From the NCBI RefSeq assembly GCF_035046485.1, contig NC_085136.1, positions 220,786,853 to 220,850,852 on the forward strand: 64,000 bases of DNA, written 5' to 3'. The position numbers and the translations under genes are program-made. Under the pieces are notes generated by a model. That model did no database searches and had not been told where the DNA came from. It worked only from the letters and a program-made list of their open reading frames with translations. This stretch comes from Aedes albopictus (Eukaryota; Arthropoda; Insecta; Diptera; Culicidae). Positions within the stretch are counted from its first letter, which is position 1. The number at the start of each line of letters is the position of its first letter. Shown piece by piece: positions 32,655 through 43,462 of this stretch.

Positions 32655-34422
32655 CACTAAGGGCCAGAATCGCAATCTAGCGGAACAAAATTAATTACTC
32701 CAAAACGAAGCATTTCCGACACATGGTGTCTTCGACAAAGTTGTTTGACATTAGCAGGGGCATCTATTGCTATGAACGTAGTAGTTCGCAACTCGTCCGC
32801 ATAGGTGGCGCCACCATCTAACTTCTTTGTTTTACGTCCTAGAGATTTGGCGTCTTCGGTGAAGTTGTTTATTTTTGCAAAATAAACAACTCTTTCTCAG
32901 ACGTCAAAATTCCACAGCCTACTGTTTTCAAGTTATTTAAAAAATAAAAACCAATCAATGAAAAAAACAGTTTTTTAAGCTTATTTTGACATTTTTACTA
33001 GAAACCATGTGAGTTTTAATTTTTTCCTAATGCATATGTGTCAAACCAAACACATTGTATGGGAATATGTTGAATATCATCATTAAAAATTAAAAATAAA
33101 AATACAAATTCGAAAAAATAGTGTAAATTTCAAGGCCTAATATCTCACAAAGCGCAAAAAATCGCAACTTCAAATTTTCAGCAAATACGGAGCAATACTA
33201 GGTGAACATACTGCCAAAAATTTGGAGAGGTATTTTTTGGTGTTTTTGAGATAATAGCTTTTTAGTAACAGTATAAATATAAGTAGTGCCAGCATGTAAC
33301 TTTTTACTGTTACACATTAGAGAGTTTATGTATTCGAAAAAGTTGTTCATTTTGACTAAATAAACAACTATTTCTTAGACGTCAAAATTCCACGGCCTAC
33401 TGTTTTCGGATTATTGCATATAAACTAGATAATATTGGTAAAAATGACAATAAAACACATTTTGATGCAATAGTATGAAGTATTTTTTATTGTTTTTACT
33501 TTTACGATACATAGTAAGTCATGAAAATATCAGCTTACTATTGTCAGCATGGGTCAAGATATCTTTTAATTTTTTGCAAGTCATAACAATAAAAATAGTT
33601 CATACTACTGCATCAAAAGGTATTTAATTGTAATTTTTTATCAATATTATTTAGTTTATATGCAATAACTCGAAAACAGTAGGCCGTGGAATTTTGACGT
33701 CTAAGAAATAGTTGTTTATTTAGTCAAAATGAACAACTTTTTCGAATACATTAACTCTCTAATGTGTAACAGTAAATAGTTACATGCTGGCAATACTTAT
33801 ATTTATACTGTTACTAAAAAGCTATTATTTCAAAAACACCAAAAAATACCTCTCAAAATTTTTGGCAGTATGTTCACCTAGTATTGCTCCGTATTTGCTG
33901 AAAATTTGAAGTTGCGATTTTTTGCGCTTTGTGAGATATTAGGCCTTGAAAATCACACAATTTTTTCGAATTTGTATTTTTATTTTTTATTTTTAATGAT
34001 AATATTCAACATATTCCCGTACAATGTGTTTGGTTTGACACATATGCATTAGGAAAAAATTAAAACTCACATGGTTTCTAGTAAAAATGTCAAAATAAGC
34101 TTAAAAAACTGTTGTTTCATTGATTGGTTTTTATTTTTTAAATAACTCGAAAACAGTAGGCTGTGGAATTTTGACATCTGAGAAAGAGTTGTTTATTTTG
34201 CAAAAATAAACAACTTTACCGAAAACGCCAAATCTCTAGGACGTAAAACAAAGAAGTTAGATGGTGGCGCCACCTATGCGGACGAATTTCGAACTACTAC
34301 GTTCATAGCAATAGATGCCCCTGCTAATGTCAAACAACTTTGTCGAAGACACCATGTGTCGGAAATGCTTCGTTTTGGAGTAATTATTTTGTTCCGCTAG
34401 ATTGCGATTCTGGCCCTTAGTG
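32655..34422. mobile_element. Foldback element 2 (1768 bp, ~840-bp arms)
   Basis: Two long inverted arms (about 32655-33500 and 33590-34422) surround a small centre. The ends read CACTAAGGGCC, and the 5-bp direct repeat CACTG flanks it (32650-32654, 34423-34427). It inserted exactly into the last bases of the Tc1-type MITE. There is no coding capacity. The superfamily is uncertain; CAC ends with a 5-bp duplication would allow a Transib relationship. Confidence 0.82.
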
Positions 34423-34429
34423 CACTGTA

Positions 34430-34795
34430 TGTAAGCAATCAGTTAAAAATGAAGATTTACCAAGCTGTTCGAACCCGTATGAAGTTGATCATCAATATTA
34501 ACTTCTTTTCTCGATCAGCCTAGTTAGCTGTGTAGTGTCGGTTAGCGATAGTCTCAACTGGCTAAGAATGACACTACGAACCGTCTGTTCCGGTAGTAAG
34601 AGTTCACCAATAGTTGACCCCTAATTCATGGTGTGATGTGGCTTCATGTTTACCGTGCCCAGGAATGAATGTCTAGCAGGGGGGTCTAATAAAAATCTAA
34701 TCGCTAACGGAGCCTGTGGAGTACCAGGGCGCTCTCCACAGTATGTTGTCCTTACTGCGCTAACCGGAGCAATGGTGCAGTGGACCTTGTGTTTC
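34430..34795 (+). mobile_element. R1/LOA-group element, inter-ORF spacer (plus copy)
   Basis: This non-coding block is matched by the inverted copy at 26505-26820 and 28541-28650. It precedes the ORF2 remnant at 35098. Block 34704-34722 also resembles the leader of the R1 element near 20000. Confidence 0.75.
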
Positions 34796-34846
34796 AGGAC
34801 CAGCCAAGGGCTGAAAGTCTCTCTAATAAAGACAAATCAATCAATC
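34796..34846 (+). mobile_element. 51-bp retroelement 3' tip with 12-bp TSD
   Basis: Direct repeats ACCTTGTGTTTC at 34784-34795 and 34847-34858 flank 51 bases that end (AATC)n. The inverted relative at about 26611-26640 has this 12-mer once with nothing inserted. The inserted sequence matches the insertion at 16947-17006. Confidence 0.93.
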
Positions 34847-35097
34847 ACCTTGTGTTTCTCCGAGACAATCAGCTGCCCTTCTTTAATCTCACTTGAGACT
34901 AAATAAGGGCGGGATTATGAAGATGTTGTTAATGAGTTTAAATTTTCACCTATATGGCTACACATTATGCGATTTACACAGTGTATTCTGTATATCCTCG
35001 CCTTTGGCGTTTTCCAATCGATGCCGATCTGGTCTTATTGCTGCTGTTCTTTGTTGTGCTGCTATTGCGAAGAGTTTAATCTTACCTAGTTTGGGTA

Positions 35098-35897
35098 GTG
35101 GCTACGGTTAGGATAGCTCAGATCAATCTTCAGCATAAAAGAACAGCAACGATCAATCTTTGCAGACTTATGCAAAATGGTACAGCCCAAGTGGCCTTGG
35201 TCCAAGAACCTTACTCTCGTAACGGGAATTTCTATTTAGGAAACCTTGTGAACCCGGTGTTTGCTACTTTCAGTAAACATGAAATGGCAAACTCGCGTGC
35301 CATGACTCGAGCCTGTGTGCTTGTCAACAACGTAATAGTTGCTACACTCATCTCTGAACTAAACACCAGAGATGTATGTGCTATCACAATTGATGTATCT
35401 GTTGGAAACCTCAACAGGAAATACGTCTATTGTTTGGTTTATTTACCCCATGATGAAGCATCCCCTACGGATGCTTTCAAACAAGTGATCGCATACTGTA
35501 CTTCAAAAGGCCTTCCGCTAACTGTTGGCAGTGATGCTAATGCTCACCATATCATCTGGGCAGCTCAGACATTAACTTGAGAGGCTCCAGTTTGATGGAG
35601 TACTTAAGTAGTACAGATCTTGCATTACTCAACATAGGCAACCGCCCAACCTTCATGGTATCTGCTAGAGAGGAAGTGTTAGACATAACGCTTTGCTCTA
35701 GCGGAATTTGTCACGAGCTGACCAATTGGCATGTGTCAGATGAAGAATCTTTATCTGACCATCGCTATATCTTTTTTGAACATTTAAATGTTACTTCGCA
35801 AACATTGAATTGCGTTTCAGGAATCCTCGGTCAACAAACTGGGATCATTTTACTATTTGGTTGCGGCCAAATTTCATGGATACTCACCATCCATTGA
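35098..35897 (+). pseudogene. R1/LOA-group ORF2, endonuclease domain
   Basis: The frame starts VRIAQINLQHKRTAT, with ALVQEPY near 35200, CLVYLPHDEAS near 35435-35465 and a weakened VGSDANAHHIIW near 35520-35560. A stop at 35578 separates it from the next frame with NRPTFM, LDITLCS and SDHRYIFF (35577-35797). The motifs match the endonuclease of R1/LOA-type elements. In-frame stops and frame changes make it inactive. Confidence 0.82.
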
Positions 35898-36850
35898 CAC
35901 TCCAAGTGATTTAGATGATGCCGTTGATACTACAACGACCTTTATCATGGAAGCTTTTGAAGAAGCATGCCCTCTACGGTCTGTGAAGATCACAAGAGGA
36001 ACCCCTTGGTGGAACTCTGATCTGGCAAAACTCAGGAAACAATGTAGAAAGAGTTGGAACAGACGACGTTCGGCTGGTTCGAAGGCTTTCAGGTTGGCTC
36101 GGAAGGCCTACAGGAAAGCTTTTGGTCTGCTGAACGATCCGGCTGGAAAAACCTTTGTACAAATGTTTCCAATTTGAGTGAAGTCAGTCGGTTAAATAAA
36201 ATCCTTGCGAAATCTAAGGATTTCCGAGCGAACGAACTTCGTTTGCCAAATGGCGATCTGACTTCCTCTGATTTGGAAGTACTGGAATGCTTATTCATCA
36301 CACACTTCCCTGGATGTGAGGATATTACATCTTCGGATGCACCTGATGTCTTTTCTTGTAGTTACGATTCCCTGGCTTCGGCTCGGAGTATTGTATTGGA
36401 ACTATAGAATCGATTGAGTGAGCACTTAATAGCTTTGTTCTTTTCAAATCTCCTGGGGCAGAAGGGATTTATCCTATTTTGCTTTAGAAGGGATTTGATC
36501 ATTTCAAACATGTTTTTAAAAAAATACTTGTTTGCAGTTTTGCTACAGGGTATATTCCCAAATCTTGGCGGGATATTACTGTGAAGTTTATTCCGAAAGT
36601 GGGTCGTGCGTCGTATGAAGAAGCAAAGAGTTTCAGACCTATCAGTTTGACCTCTTTTCTTCCGAAATGCTTAGAACGCATTGTGGATCATCACATCCGT
36701 GATGTTCGTCTGGCTAACGTGCCTCCTCATGTGAACCAACATGTCTACCAATCTGATAATTCCACTGTGACTTTTTTACACAAGGTTGTCTACGATATCG
36801 AAAAAGCATTCGCTCAAAAGCAATTGTTTTTTGGGTGTTTTCTTAGATAG
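35898..36850 (+). pseudogene. R1/LOA-group ORF2, linker and truncated RT
   Basis: Fragments in changing frames include TPWWNSDLAKLRKQCRKSWN near 36000-36060, NGDLTSSDLEVLECLF near 36250-36295 and VGRASYEEAKSFRPISLTSF with LPKCLERIVD near 36600-36680. These correspond to the linker and RT domains 1-2. The reading ends at 36850, before any catalytic aspartates, where a tandem array begins. The element is therefore 3'-truncated or broken. Confidence 0.8.
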
Positions 36851-36862
36851 CGAGGGTGCCCC

Positions 36863-37480
36863 GTGGCGCTAGTATACATAGTTACATTCTGTACGATTGG
36901 TGATCGCGAGATTGAAGCCAGATAGGAAGGTACGATCATCGGAAAAGTTATTCAGGACTTTGAGTACTTGCAGGTGATGAAAAGCATAGTTTTGAATTTC
37001 ACCATCACGTGGCGCTAGTGTACATGGTAACCTCCGGTACGAATCTTGAGGGTTATAGCACGAGATTGATGCCAGATGGGAAGGTACGATCTTCGGTAAA
37101 GTTTTTCAGGACTACGAGTACTTCTAAGTCATGAAGAGCATAGATTCGAATTTCACCACAACGTGGCACTTTTGTATATAGTGGCTACCAGTACGTTTTT
37201 GGTGAGATATGCATATCACAAGATTGAAGCCAAATGCAAAGGTACGTTCTTTAGCAAAGTTGTTCAGGACTACGGTTACTTCCAGGTCATAAGAGCATAG
37301 TTCCAAATTTCACCACCACGTGGAGCTAGTGTACTATGTGTACCACCACGTGGAACGACATTGGTGAGATATAGCACGAAATTGAAGCCAGATCGGAAGG
37401 TACGATCTTCGGAAAATTTGTCAGGACAACTAGTACAGGTAATGGATGGCATAGTTACGAATTAAATCAACATGTGGCGT
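36863..37480. repeat. Tandem array, ~146-157-bp unit, four copies
   Basis: GTGGCGCTAGTGTAC-like starts occur at 36863, 37009, 37163, 37320 and 37474, giving spacings of 146, 154, 157 and 154. Each unit also holds a GATCTTCGG.AAAGTT.TTCAGGAC block and a GAAGCCAGAT..GAAGGTACG block. Copies are diverged. Similar paired motifs occur in other repeats of the window. Confidence 0.85.
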
Positions 37481-37911
37481 TATATTTTAGTACGGTTTTG
37501 AAATGATATATCTCTGCGTTCGAATACATTATACATAAATAGCTGAAAGCATAAAAGTTTATTTTCCGTATATTGCAAGTTCAATGTATAGAACTCACTG
37601 CGACGCATATAAATTTTGTTAAATTTTGCTTTAAGTGATATGAATATATAATTGATGATAGGGTGCTTGCTTATATCTCCGCAACACCTTGAAATCGACG
37701 CAAAAACACACTTCTTTTTCCTCACAATTTGACTACAGTAATCAAACTTATGACTCAGTAAATAGTTCAATATTATCAAGATCGTTATGGCATTACAGTG
37801 TACGGACGATTCTTGGGAAGATTAAATTTTGTTTTCAAGCATCATCAATCGACTTTCAGGCTGCCAAGATAGGTGATTTGCATGGAAAAACAAGTGATAA
37901 GTACAGGGGAT
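37481..37911. other. No gene recognised
   Basis: AT-rich DNA with short open frames only. Nothing else is seen. Confidence 0.4.
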
Positions 37912-37913
37912 AC

Positions 37914-38199
37914 TCAAAATAACTGGGACAGGGTAAATATTCACTTTTCAAAAAATGTTCAACTAGCTGTAACTTTTCGAAAAGGGCATCAAATATTCTC
38001 AAATGTTTACTGTAAGTTCATCAACTAGTTGTGTTAACCTGATATTTACCAAATTTGGACCACTGATACACAAGTAGTTGATGAACTTACAGTAAAAATT
38101 TGAGAATATTTGATGCCCTTTTCGAAAAAATACAGCTTGTTGAATATTTTTTGAGAACTGAAAATTTTACCTGACTCAGTTATTTTGAGTATCCCCTGC
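37914..38199. mobile_element. Mariner-type MITE (286 bp, foldback)
   Basis: Ends CAGGGGATACTCAAAATAACT are inverted over more than 20 bases, and much of the interior also folds (TCATCAACTA against TAGTTGATGA). The left flank is TA; the right flank is CA, probably a mutated TA. Confidence 0.78.
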
Positions 38200-38294
38200 A
38201 GGGTAACCTGGGGTAATACGCACCCCAGTGGCAAAACGCCCTCACGTTATTTCACTATAAAAGTGTAGTTCAGTCAGATGCAAGCAAACTAGAC

Positions 38295-38502
38295 GGGCTT
38301 CGTGGCCGTGCGGTTAGCGGCGTCAGTCGTTTAGGCGTATTGTGAGTGCCACGGAGTGAGGGTTCGATTCCCGCTCCAGCCGGAGGAAACTTTTCGTCAA
38401 ACGAAAAATCCTCTACTGGTCCACTGGGTGTTCCGTGTTGTCCGTTGCCTAATGTTAGTGAATGTTCAGTCTGTGCAACCTCTGGTTGAAGACGGTGTAG
38501 TG

Positions 38503-38534
<32 letters not shown>
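38295..38534 (+). mobile_element. tRNA-derived SINE with poly-A tail (Feilai-like)
   Basis: An A box (GTGGCCGTGCGGTTAGCGGC) and a B box (GGGTTCGATTCCCGC) head a ~120-base tRNA-unrelated body that ends in 27 A residues at 38508-38534. Head, body and poly-A tail match the plan of mosquito tRNA-derived SINEs such as Feilai; the name is by resemblance. No clear target duplication was found. Confidence 0.85.
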
Positions 38535-39218
38535 TGAGCCGAACAAGCCCAAGAATGACAAAACAATTCGAATGAAAAGCGTGGAATACGATGATTTTCC
38601 ACATTTGGAAGTTTGTATAATTTGAAGCGCACGCAACTTAAGCGATTGCGCGCCGATTATATGGAGTCAACCTATTAACTACCATCCGCCTCCTAAACCT
38701 TCCATTTGCTGCCGTTAATAGTAAAATGGAGCCGCCTGGTATTTCATTAGAATTCAAAGCGGGAAATGCCAGAAGTCGTATTGTCTCACTTCAAGGTGCG
38801 TTTTGCCTCCAAAAGTTTTTCAGCACCCAACAAGTAACACTTTTTTAAATTGTTAATTTGAATCGGTAAAATTGAAATCACGCGGACCAAAAGTTTGCGT
38901 CTATTAGATAAATAAGTAAACTAACTTTCAATACGCAAGAAATCCATAAAATCCTCTTAATCTTAGTTATAGGGCCATCTTTGTCCCATCTTCCCCTATG
39001 TAAGGGTTTGTTTCGAAAGTTTATTTTGTGACAGCTGCGTTGTTCTGTGCGGGTAAAGTGAGGCGAATGATTTTAAAGGACCCTTTTCTCGCGGGTGCAT
39101 TGCTATGTTGAGTCAGTATTGTCAAAATAAAGCATGATTTTTATCTTGCGATTGATCGATAAAATTGGAATTGTGCTTGTCCTACGAATATCGCGACGCG
39201 TATTTCCATACAATCAGT
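38535..39218. other. No gene recognised
   Basis: AT-rich DNA without a recognisable coding segment or repeat. Confidence 0.35.
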
Positions 39219-39282
39219 CCCAAGTAACACACTTGTCACAGAATAGTGAGGTGACTCTTCTGTGACTAGTGTGTTACTTGGG
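39219..39282. repeat. 64-bp palindromic hairpin (minimal MITE)
   Basis: CCCAAGTAACACACT...AGTGTGTTACTTGGG forms a nearly complete palindrome. The same terminal sequence bounds the 182-bp MITE at 58839-59020, so this is a minimal or internally deleted member of that family. Confidence 0.82.
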
Positions 39283-39341
39283 AGTGCCAGATCATATCAC
39301 CTACCATAGGTGACTTCCAATTCACACCCTACCTTACCCTA

Positions 39342-40516
39342 CACGCAGAAAAATAAATTGTAAACACAATTAAATTCTAGTTCAAATCAATCGACTTTTC
39401 AGTTTACTATAGCGACAAACTGATTTCTAGTTCAAACTGAACTGTTTTATTGTTTGATAATACAAATATTTTCATTTGTCGAAATTTTTGACAGTTTGTT
39501 AAAACAAACAGAGATATGGTATTTTCAACATGAAATAATGGATTGATTTAAACGACTGCACTTTTGCCACTAACAAACCCGGAATGTGATTGTGTTGGTG
39601 ACGGCAGCAACTGCGGCAGCTCGGAAATCTATTTTTAGACCGTCGGTAAGCGAATGGGGAGAAGAAGCATAGCATAGCATAGCATAGCATGAATACTTGC
39701 ACAAATCTCGGATGGAGTTGCAAAGTTGAATATATCCATTGACATTGCTGATGTCGATACTATCTACAATGTCATAGATTTACTCAGCTCCACACACCTG
39801 GCCAAGTCCTTGCAAGCATTTATAAATCCCTTCATCAACTTAGAAAGAGCCCATAACTGAAGCAGCTTCCAATAGATGAAAGGATGTTGAAAATAGCGGA
39901 CTTTTAACTTATATGTAGTTATATAGCAATTATTTACTGAAGTAGAATTATTTATAAATAAATAATACTGAAAAGATCGCACCAATTGTTGTGTGGTTTT
40001 TGTGGTTCAATGCCGATCATCTAATTGTCTTGATTAATGTTCTACTCTACAAAGAACAACACAATACTCAGCAAAGAACAACACAATACTGAACACTAAA
40101 CACCCGCGCATCTATTCGGTAAGCGGATGGGGAGAAGAACGACTTAAAAAAAGACAAAAAAAAAAGCGAAACCGATCAACTTTTTGTGGATGCTGTCGTG
40201 AGTACCGGCGCGTTATCCATCACGGCCAAGGCTGCACTTGGAAGTTGGCGTGATGGATTTGCTACACTTTCTTCGTTGTGGCGTTGTTGGGGAAAGCATT
40301 TTATAGATGTGTGAGTGCTTTTGGACCATGTTTATGGTTTTTATTTTGTTGAAACAAATGAAATTTTTGACATTATATGAAATGATGGTAATCGGTTGTT
40401 TTTATCGATAAACTCTCAATGAAAACAATTAATTATAACCTTGGAATAAGTAAATTCTCAGTTTGAAAATCAACCATGCGTTTTATTGTTTTAAACAAGT
40501 GCCATTTTTCTGCGTG
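39342..40516. mobile_element. TA-target MITE (1175 bp), TIR CACGCAGAAAAAT
   Basis: Inverted ends CACGCAGAAAAAT are flanked by TA on both sides (39340-39341, 40517-40518). A related repeat near 61285-61330 carries the same flanking sequence (CACACCCTACC... then TACTAACAAA) joined directly with one TA, giving an empty site. It has no transposase frame. The interior contains an (AGCAT)n run and repeated GGTAAGCG.ATGGGGAGAAGAA blocks. Confidence 0.87.
39667..39690. repeat. (AGCAT)n microsatellite
   Basis: Five tandem AGCAT units lie within the TA-target MITE. Confidence 0.9.
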
Positions 40517-40518
40517 TA

Positions 40519-40680
40519 CTAACAAAAACTCCTTCCCGAGACAACTGTGGGGATACTGTGGGTTTCATGGTTTCTAGTAGCTGCATAAAAAGAGGGAAAG
40601 CTACTCAGAACCAATATTGTGCATAAGAATATTTAATAATGACGGGAACTATTGTATCGGTGGTAAGTGTAGAATTAGCT
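40519..40680. repeat. Older dispersed repeat, shared with 61290-61380
   Basis: ACTAACAAAAACTCCTTCCCGAG and a GGTTTCTAGTA block match 61296-61360. The family is not identified. Related sequence (GTGCAACTTCGATT.TTC.GGT.AAT) occurs at 41750-41775 and 61500-61530, so the repeat may extend across 41600-41800. Confidence 0.6.
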
Positions 40681-40789
40681 ATAAGTTAAAATACACATTA
40701 ATAAAAACAAAACAAAAATCGGTGGTCAAGGGGTGTTTACAGAGGAAGCAAAGGAAGGTTACATGACCGTTTTTGGGCGTTTCCTAAGG

Positions 40790-41590
40790 TTTCATGTGCG
40801 TTACATGGGGTCCGAGTGGGTCTTAAGGGGGTTTCGGAGTCGTTTTAGGAAATATCAGAGATTTTAGGCTTGTTTCAGAGGCGTTACGGAGGCGTTTTTA
40901 GGGGGTTTGCTTAAGGAGGATTTTTTAAGGCATTTCAGGATGTTTCAGATTATTTTCGGCGTGATTCTTGGGTTTGGGGCCTTTCAGGTGCGTTACATGG
41001 GTCCGAGGGGGATATTGGAGGCATTTCAGGATGATTCAGAGCATTTTCGGCGTGATTACGAAAGCAGGAGTTTTCGGGGGTTTGGGGTCTCTTAGGTGCG
41101 TTACATGGGGTCCAAGGGGGTTTAAGGGGGGATTTTGGAGGCATTTGAAGACGTTTCAGAGCATATCGGGTGATTTAGAGGTGTTACGGAAGCGTTACGG
41201 AGGAGTTCTCAGGGGTTTCGAAGCCTCTCAGGTGCGTTACATAGGGTCTCCGGAAGAGTTTAAGGGGGATTTTTGAGGCATTCCAGGAAGTTTCAGAGCA
41301 GACTTTGAAATACTTTAAAACGCCCCTCAAATCTCTTGCAACGTCCTTTAAAGGCTTCTGAGATCCCTTGAATTTCCCCTTAAGCCCCTTGGAACGCCCC
41401 TGAAATCCACTTAATACTATTGAAATACCCCAGAATTCCACGTAATCCCATGAAAACAGCGAAACATCTTGACAGAACACCCTTAACAGGCTCCTCAAAT
41501 CCCCTAAAACAATTCCTTAAAACGCCCCAGAAGCCCCTTGGAACCCTCTTTTTGGGCTCTCTGGGAACTTTCTGGAAACCCCCTTAGCCC
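40790..41590. repeat. Degenerate G-rich then C-rich tandem repeat
   Basis: GTGCGTTACATGGGGTCC-like starts occur at 40796, 40988, 41096 and 41232, with GGGGGTTT and GGCATTTCAGGA.G.TTCAGAG between them. From about 41310 to 41580 the pattern switches to its complement-like form (AACGCCCC, AAGCCCCTTGGAAC). Short frames on both strands are by-products of the repeat. Confidence 0.7.
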
Positions 41591-42903
41591 CACCTCAACT
41601 GCCCAGGAGCAAGACCTGTTTTTGCGAACTAGATTCTCTAATTAAAGCCCAAACTTAATTTATGCATAAATTTCCCTCTTTCATGAACATTTATATTTTT
41701 AATTTATGCAGTCCCAGCTATGTGCATAAAAAGAGGCTCCAGTGTATTCCGTGCAACTTCGATTATTCCGGTCAATCACGCTGATATCTGGTGAAACTGA
41801 TCTAGATAAGATTTATTTTTTCAATAGTGTTCTCGGTATGCATCCTAGAGGGTTGGAGTCTTCGACAGACTGCTTTGTTTTTGTTGGTTCTACATTCTTA
41901 CGTATTCATTTTTGATCTAGATCTGCTGAAACTGATCAAGATTAGTTTTATCTTTCAGTACGACGCTCTTGCTTTTATTTTTAATATTGAACTTAATGGT
42001 ATCTCAATGATCATAATGGTACAGTTACTTTCAACTTTTTGAATAAATGGTCGCCAATGGAGGAATGACTGTGTGTTGCGAGTACAGCTAAGAATGTGAT
42101 ATCTCGAATAAAAGGGTGGTGTGAGTCATTAGTCTCTTATTCCTAAGACTGCAGTATAGTTCTGCTATTCTTTATCTTTTTGACAAACCTGGTATTATGT
42201 TTTCCAGCGTCTGTTCGGGTTGAAATGTGTGTTTTATCATATTACGAAAGTTACATTGAAATAGAAACATAATTAACAGTTGTTAATAGTTTAAGAACAA
42301 TAGAAACTATGTAAGATTTCGGATAATTCGAACAAGGTAGCGTAATTTAGCTCTTTAAGCTTCGTTCCAGCTGGTGTGATATATGCATGAGTGTGATGGT
42401 CTATGTTCTAAATGCAGTGTGATGAAAGCACTTTGTTATTGATATGTGTCGTTGTGATATAATGATTTATTGATGATTGCTGAAAGAGACTTAGAATGGC
42501 AAACTGTTTATTCTACTGGGTGGCGAACATTGGATAAGTGTGTGTGCATGTAGTTGTTGGTGTGAGTGATTGCATGAATGCCGTGAGCAGGGAAGTGTTA
42601 TAGATTCTCCATACTTTAAAACCTAAGGCGCACTCAGTTGGAAACAATCAGCAAATTGTGTATATTTGTGTATGTGTAGGATACAGTAAAACAAAGGGGA
42701 ACTCAAAAACTATACCGGAAACAAATATAAGGCCTGTTACTACAAACTACCAAAAAACACAATCCGGGCAAACTTCTGCGAAGGAGCGATCTTCGGGGTG
42801 TTCACACGCACGCATGTACTTACAAGAAACACAAAGGACCTGCAAGCGAAAGAGAGTGTGGGAATATCGGGCGGAAGCACATTCCGAGCCTGCTCTAGCG
42901 AAA
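41591..42903. other. No gene recognised; possible 3' UTR of the exon to the right
   Basis: AT-rich DNA. On the minus strand AATAAA-type signals are seen near 42504-42509. They would suit the 3' end of a transcript carrying the exon at 42904-43403. This is a weak inference. Confidence 0.3.
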
Positions 42904-43403
42904 CTACGTGTGATGGACACTGGGTCCTGGGCCAAGGATACTGGGTGCACGCCGTCTCTGAGCTTCAGAACCGAGAGCGTCTTGGTACAATGATAGTTTG
43001 TTTCGGGGGAAATCGGGGTGGTACCTACTGTGTCTTTCCACCGCGTTGTCGTAGAACTTTCCGTTCTCGATGGCCGCATCGGCCCCATCATCTTCTCCGT
43101 CCATACTGATTAGGATGTTGCCAACCGCCGGGGCAACCGAAGCCTCCAAGTGATACCCGTACTCCATGCCGCCACCATTGTGGCCATTGTGTCCATTTCC
43201 GTTGCCATGTGGCGACCCAAAGTGACCACCGTGCATGCCATGTTGGTGCTGCCGATGGTAACCCGAAATGTTGTACGGATACAGGGCCGTCTTGAAGTGC
43301 TGCGGAAAGTAGGCATGGGCAGGTGCCACCAGCGGGGTCTCGATCAGTGCCATGTTCTGGTCCAACAAGCGATGATAATTATCGTCCATGCCCATTGCTC
43401 GCA
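42904..43403 (-). CDS. Candidate host exon, Gly/His/Asn-rich protein, unidentified
   Basis: A 166-codon minus-strand frame begins at a strong splice acceptor (TTTACATCGTTGCAG) preceded by about 50 bases of pyrimidines. It reads RAMGMDDNYHRLLDQN, then APAHAYFPQHFKTALYPYN. A Gly/His/Asn-rich stretch (HQHGMHGGHFG, GNGNGHNGHNGGG) follows, then ISMDGEDDGADAAIENG, and it ends at TAG 42904-42906. Composition and codon use look like a real protein and not like the surrounding repeats. I do not recognise the family. It could be a terminal exon, or a donor could lie inside (for example near 43000), in which case the last residues are not coding. No other exon of the same gene was found in the window. 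Confidence 0.6.
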
Positions 43404-43462
43404 CTGCAACGATGTAAAAGTGGGATAGAGAGAGAAGAGAGAAAGAGAGGGAAAGAGACGGC
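43404..43462 (-). promoter_or_regulatory. Splice acceptor with polypyrimidine tract
   Basis: On the minus strand an almost pure C/T tract (complement of the GAGAGAAGAGAGAAAGAGAGGG run) leads to CAG at 43404-43406. It defines the 5' edge of the candidate exon. Confidence 0.65.
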
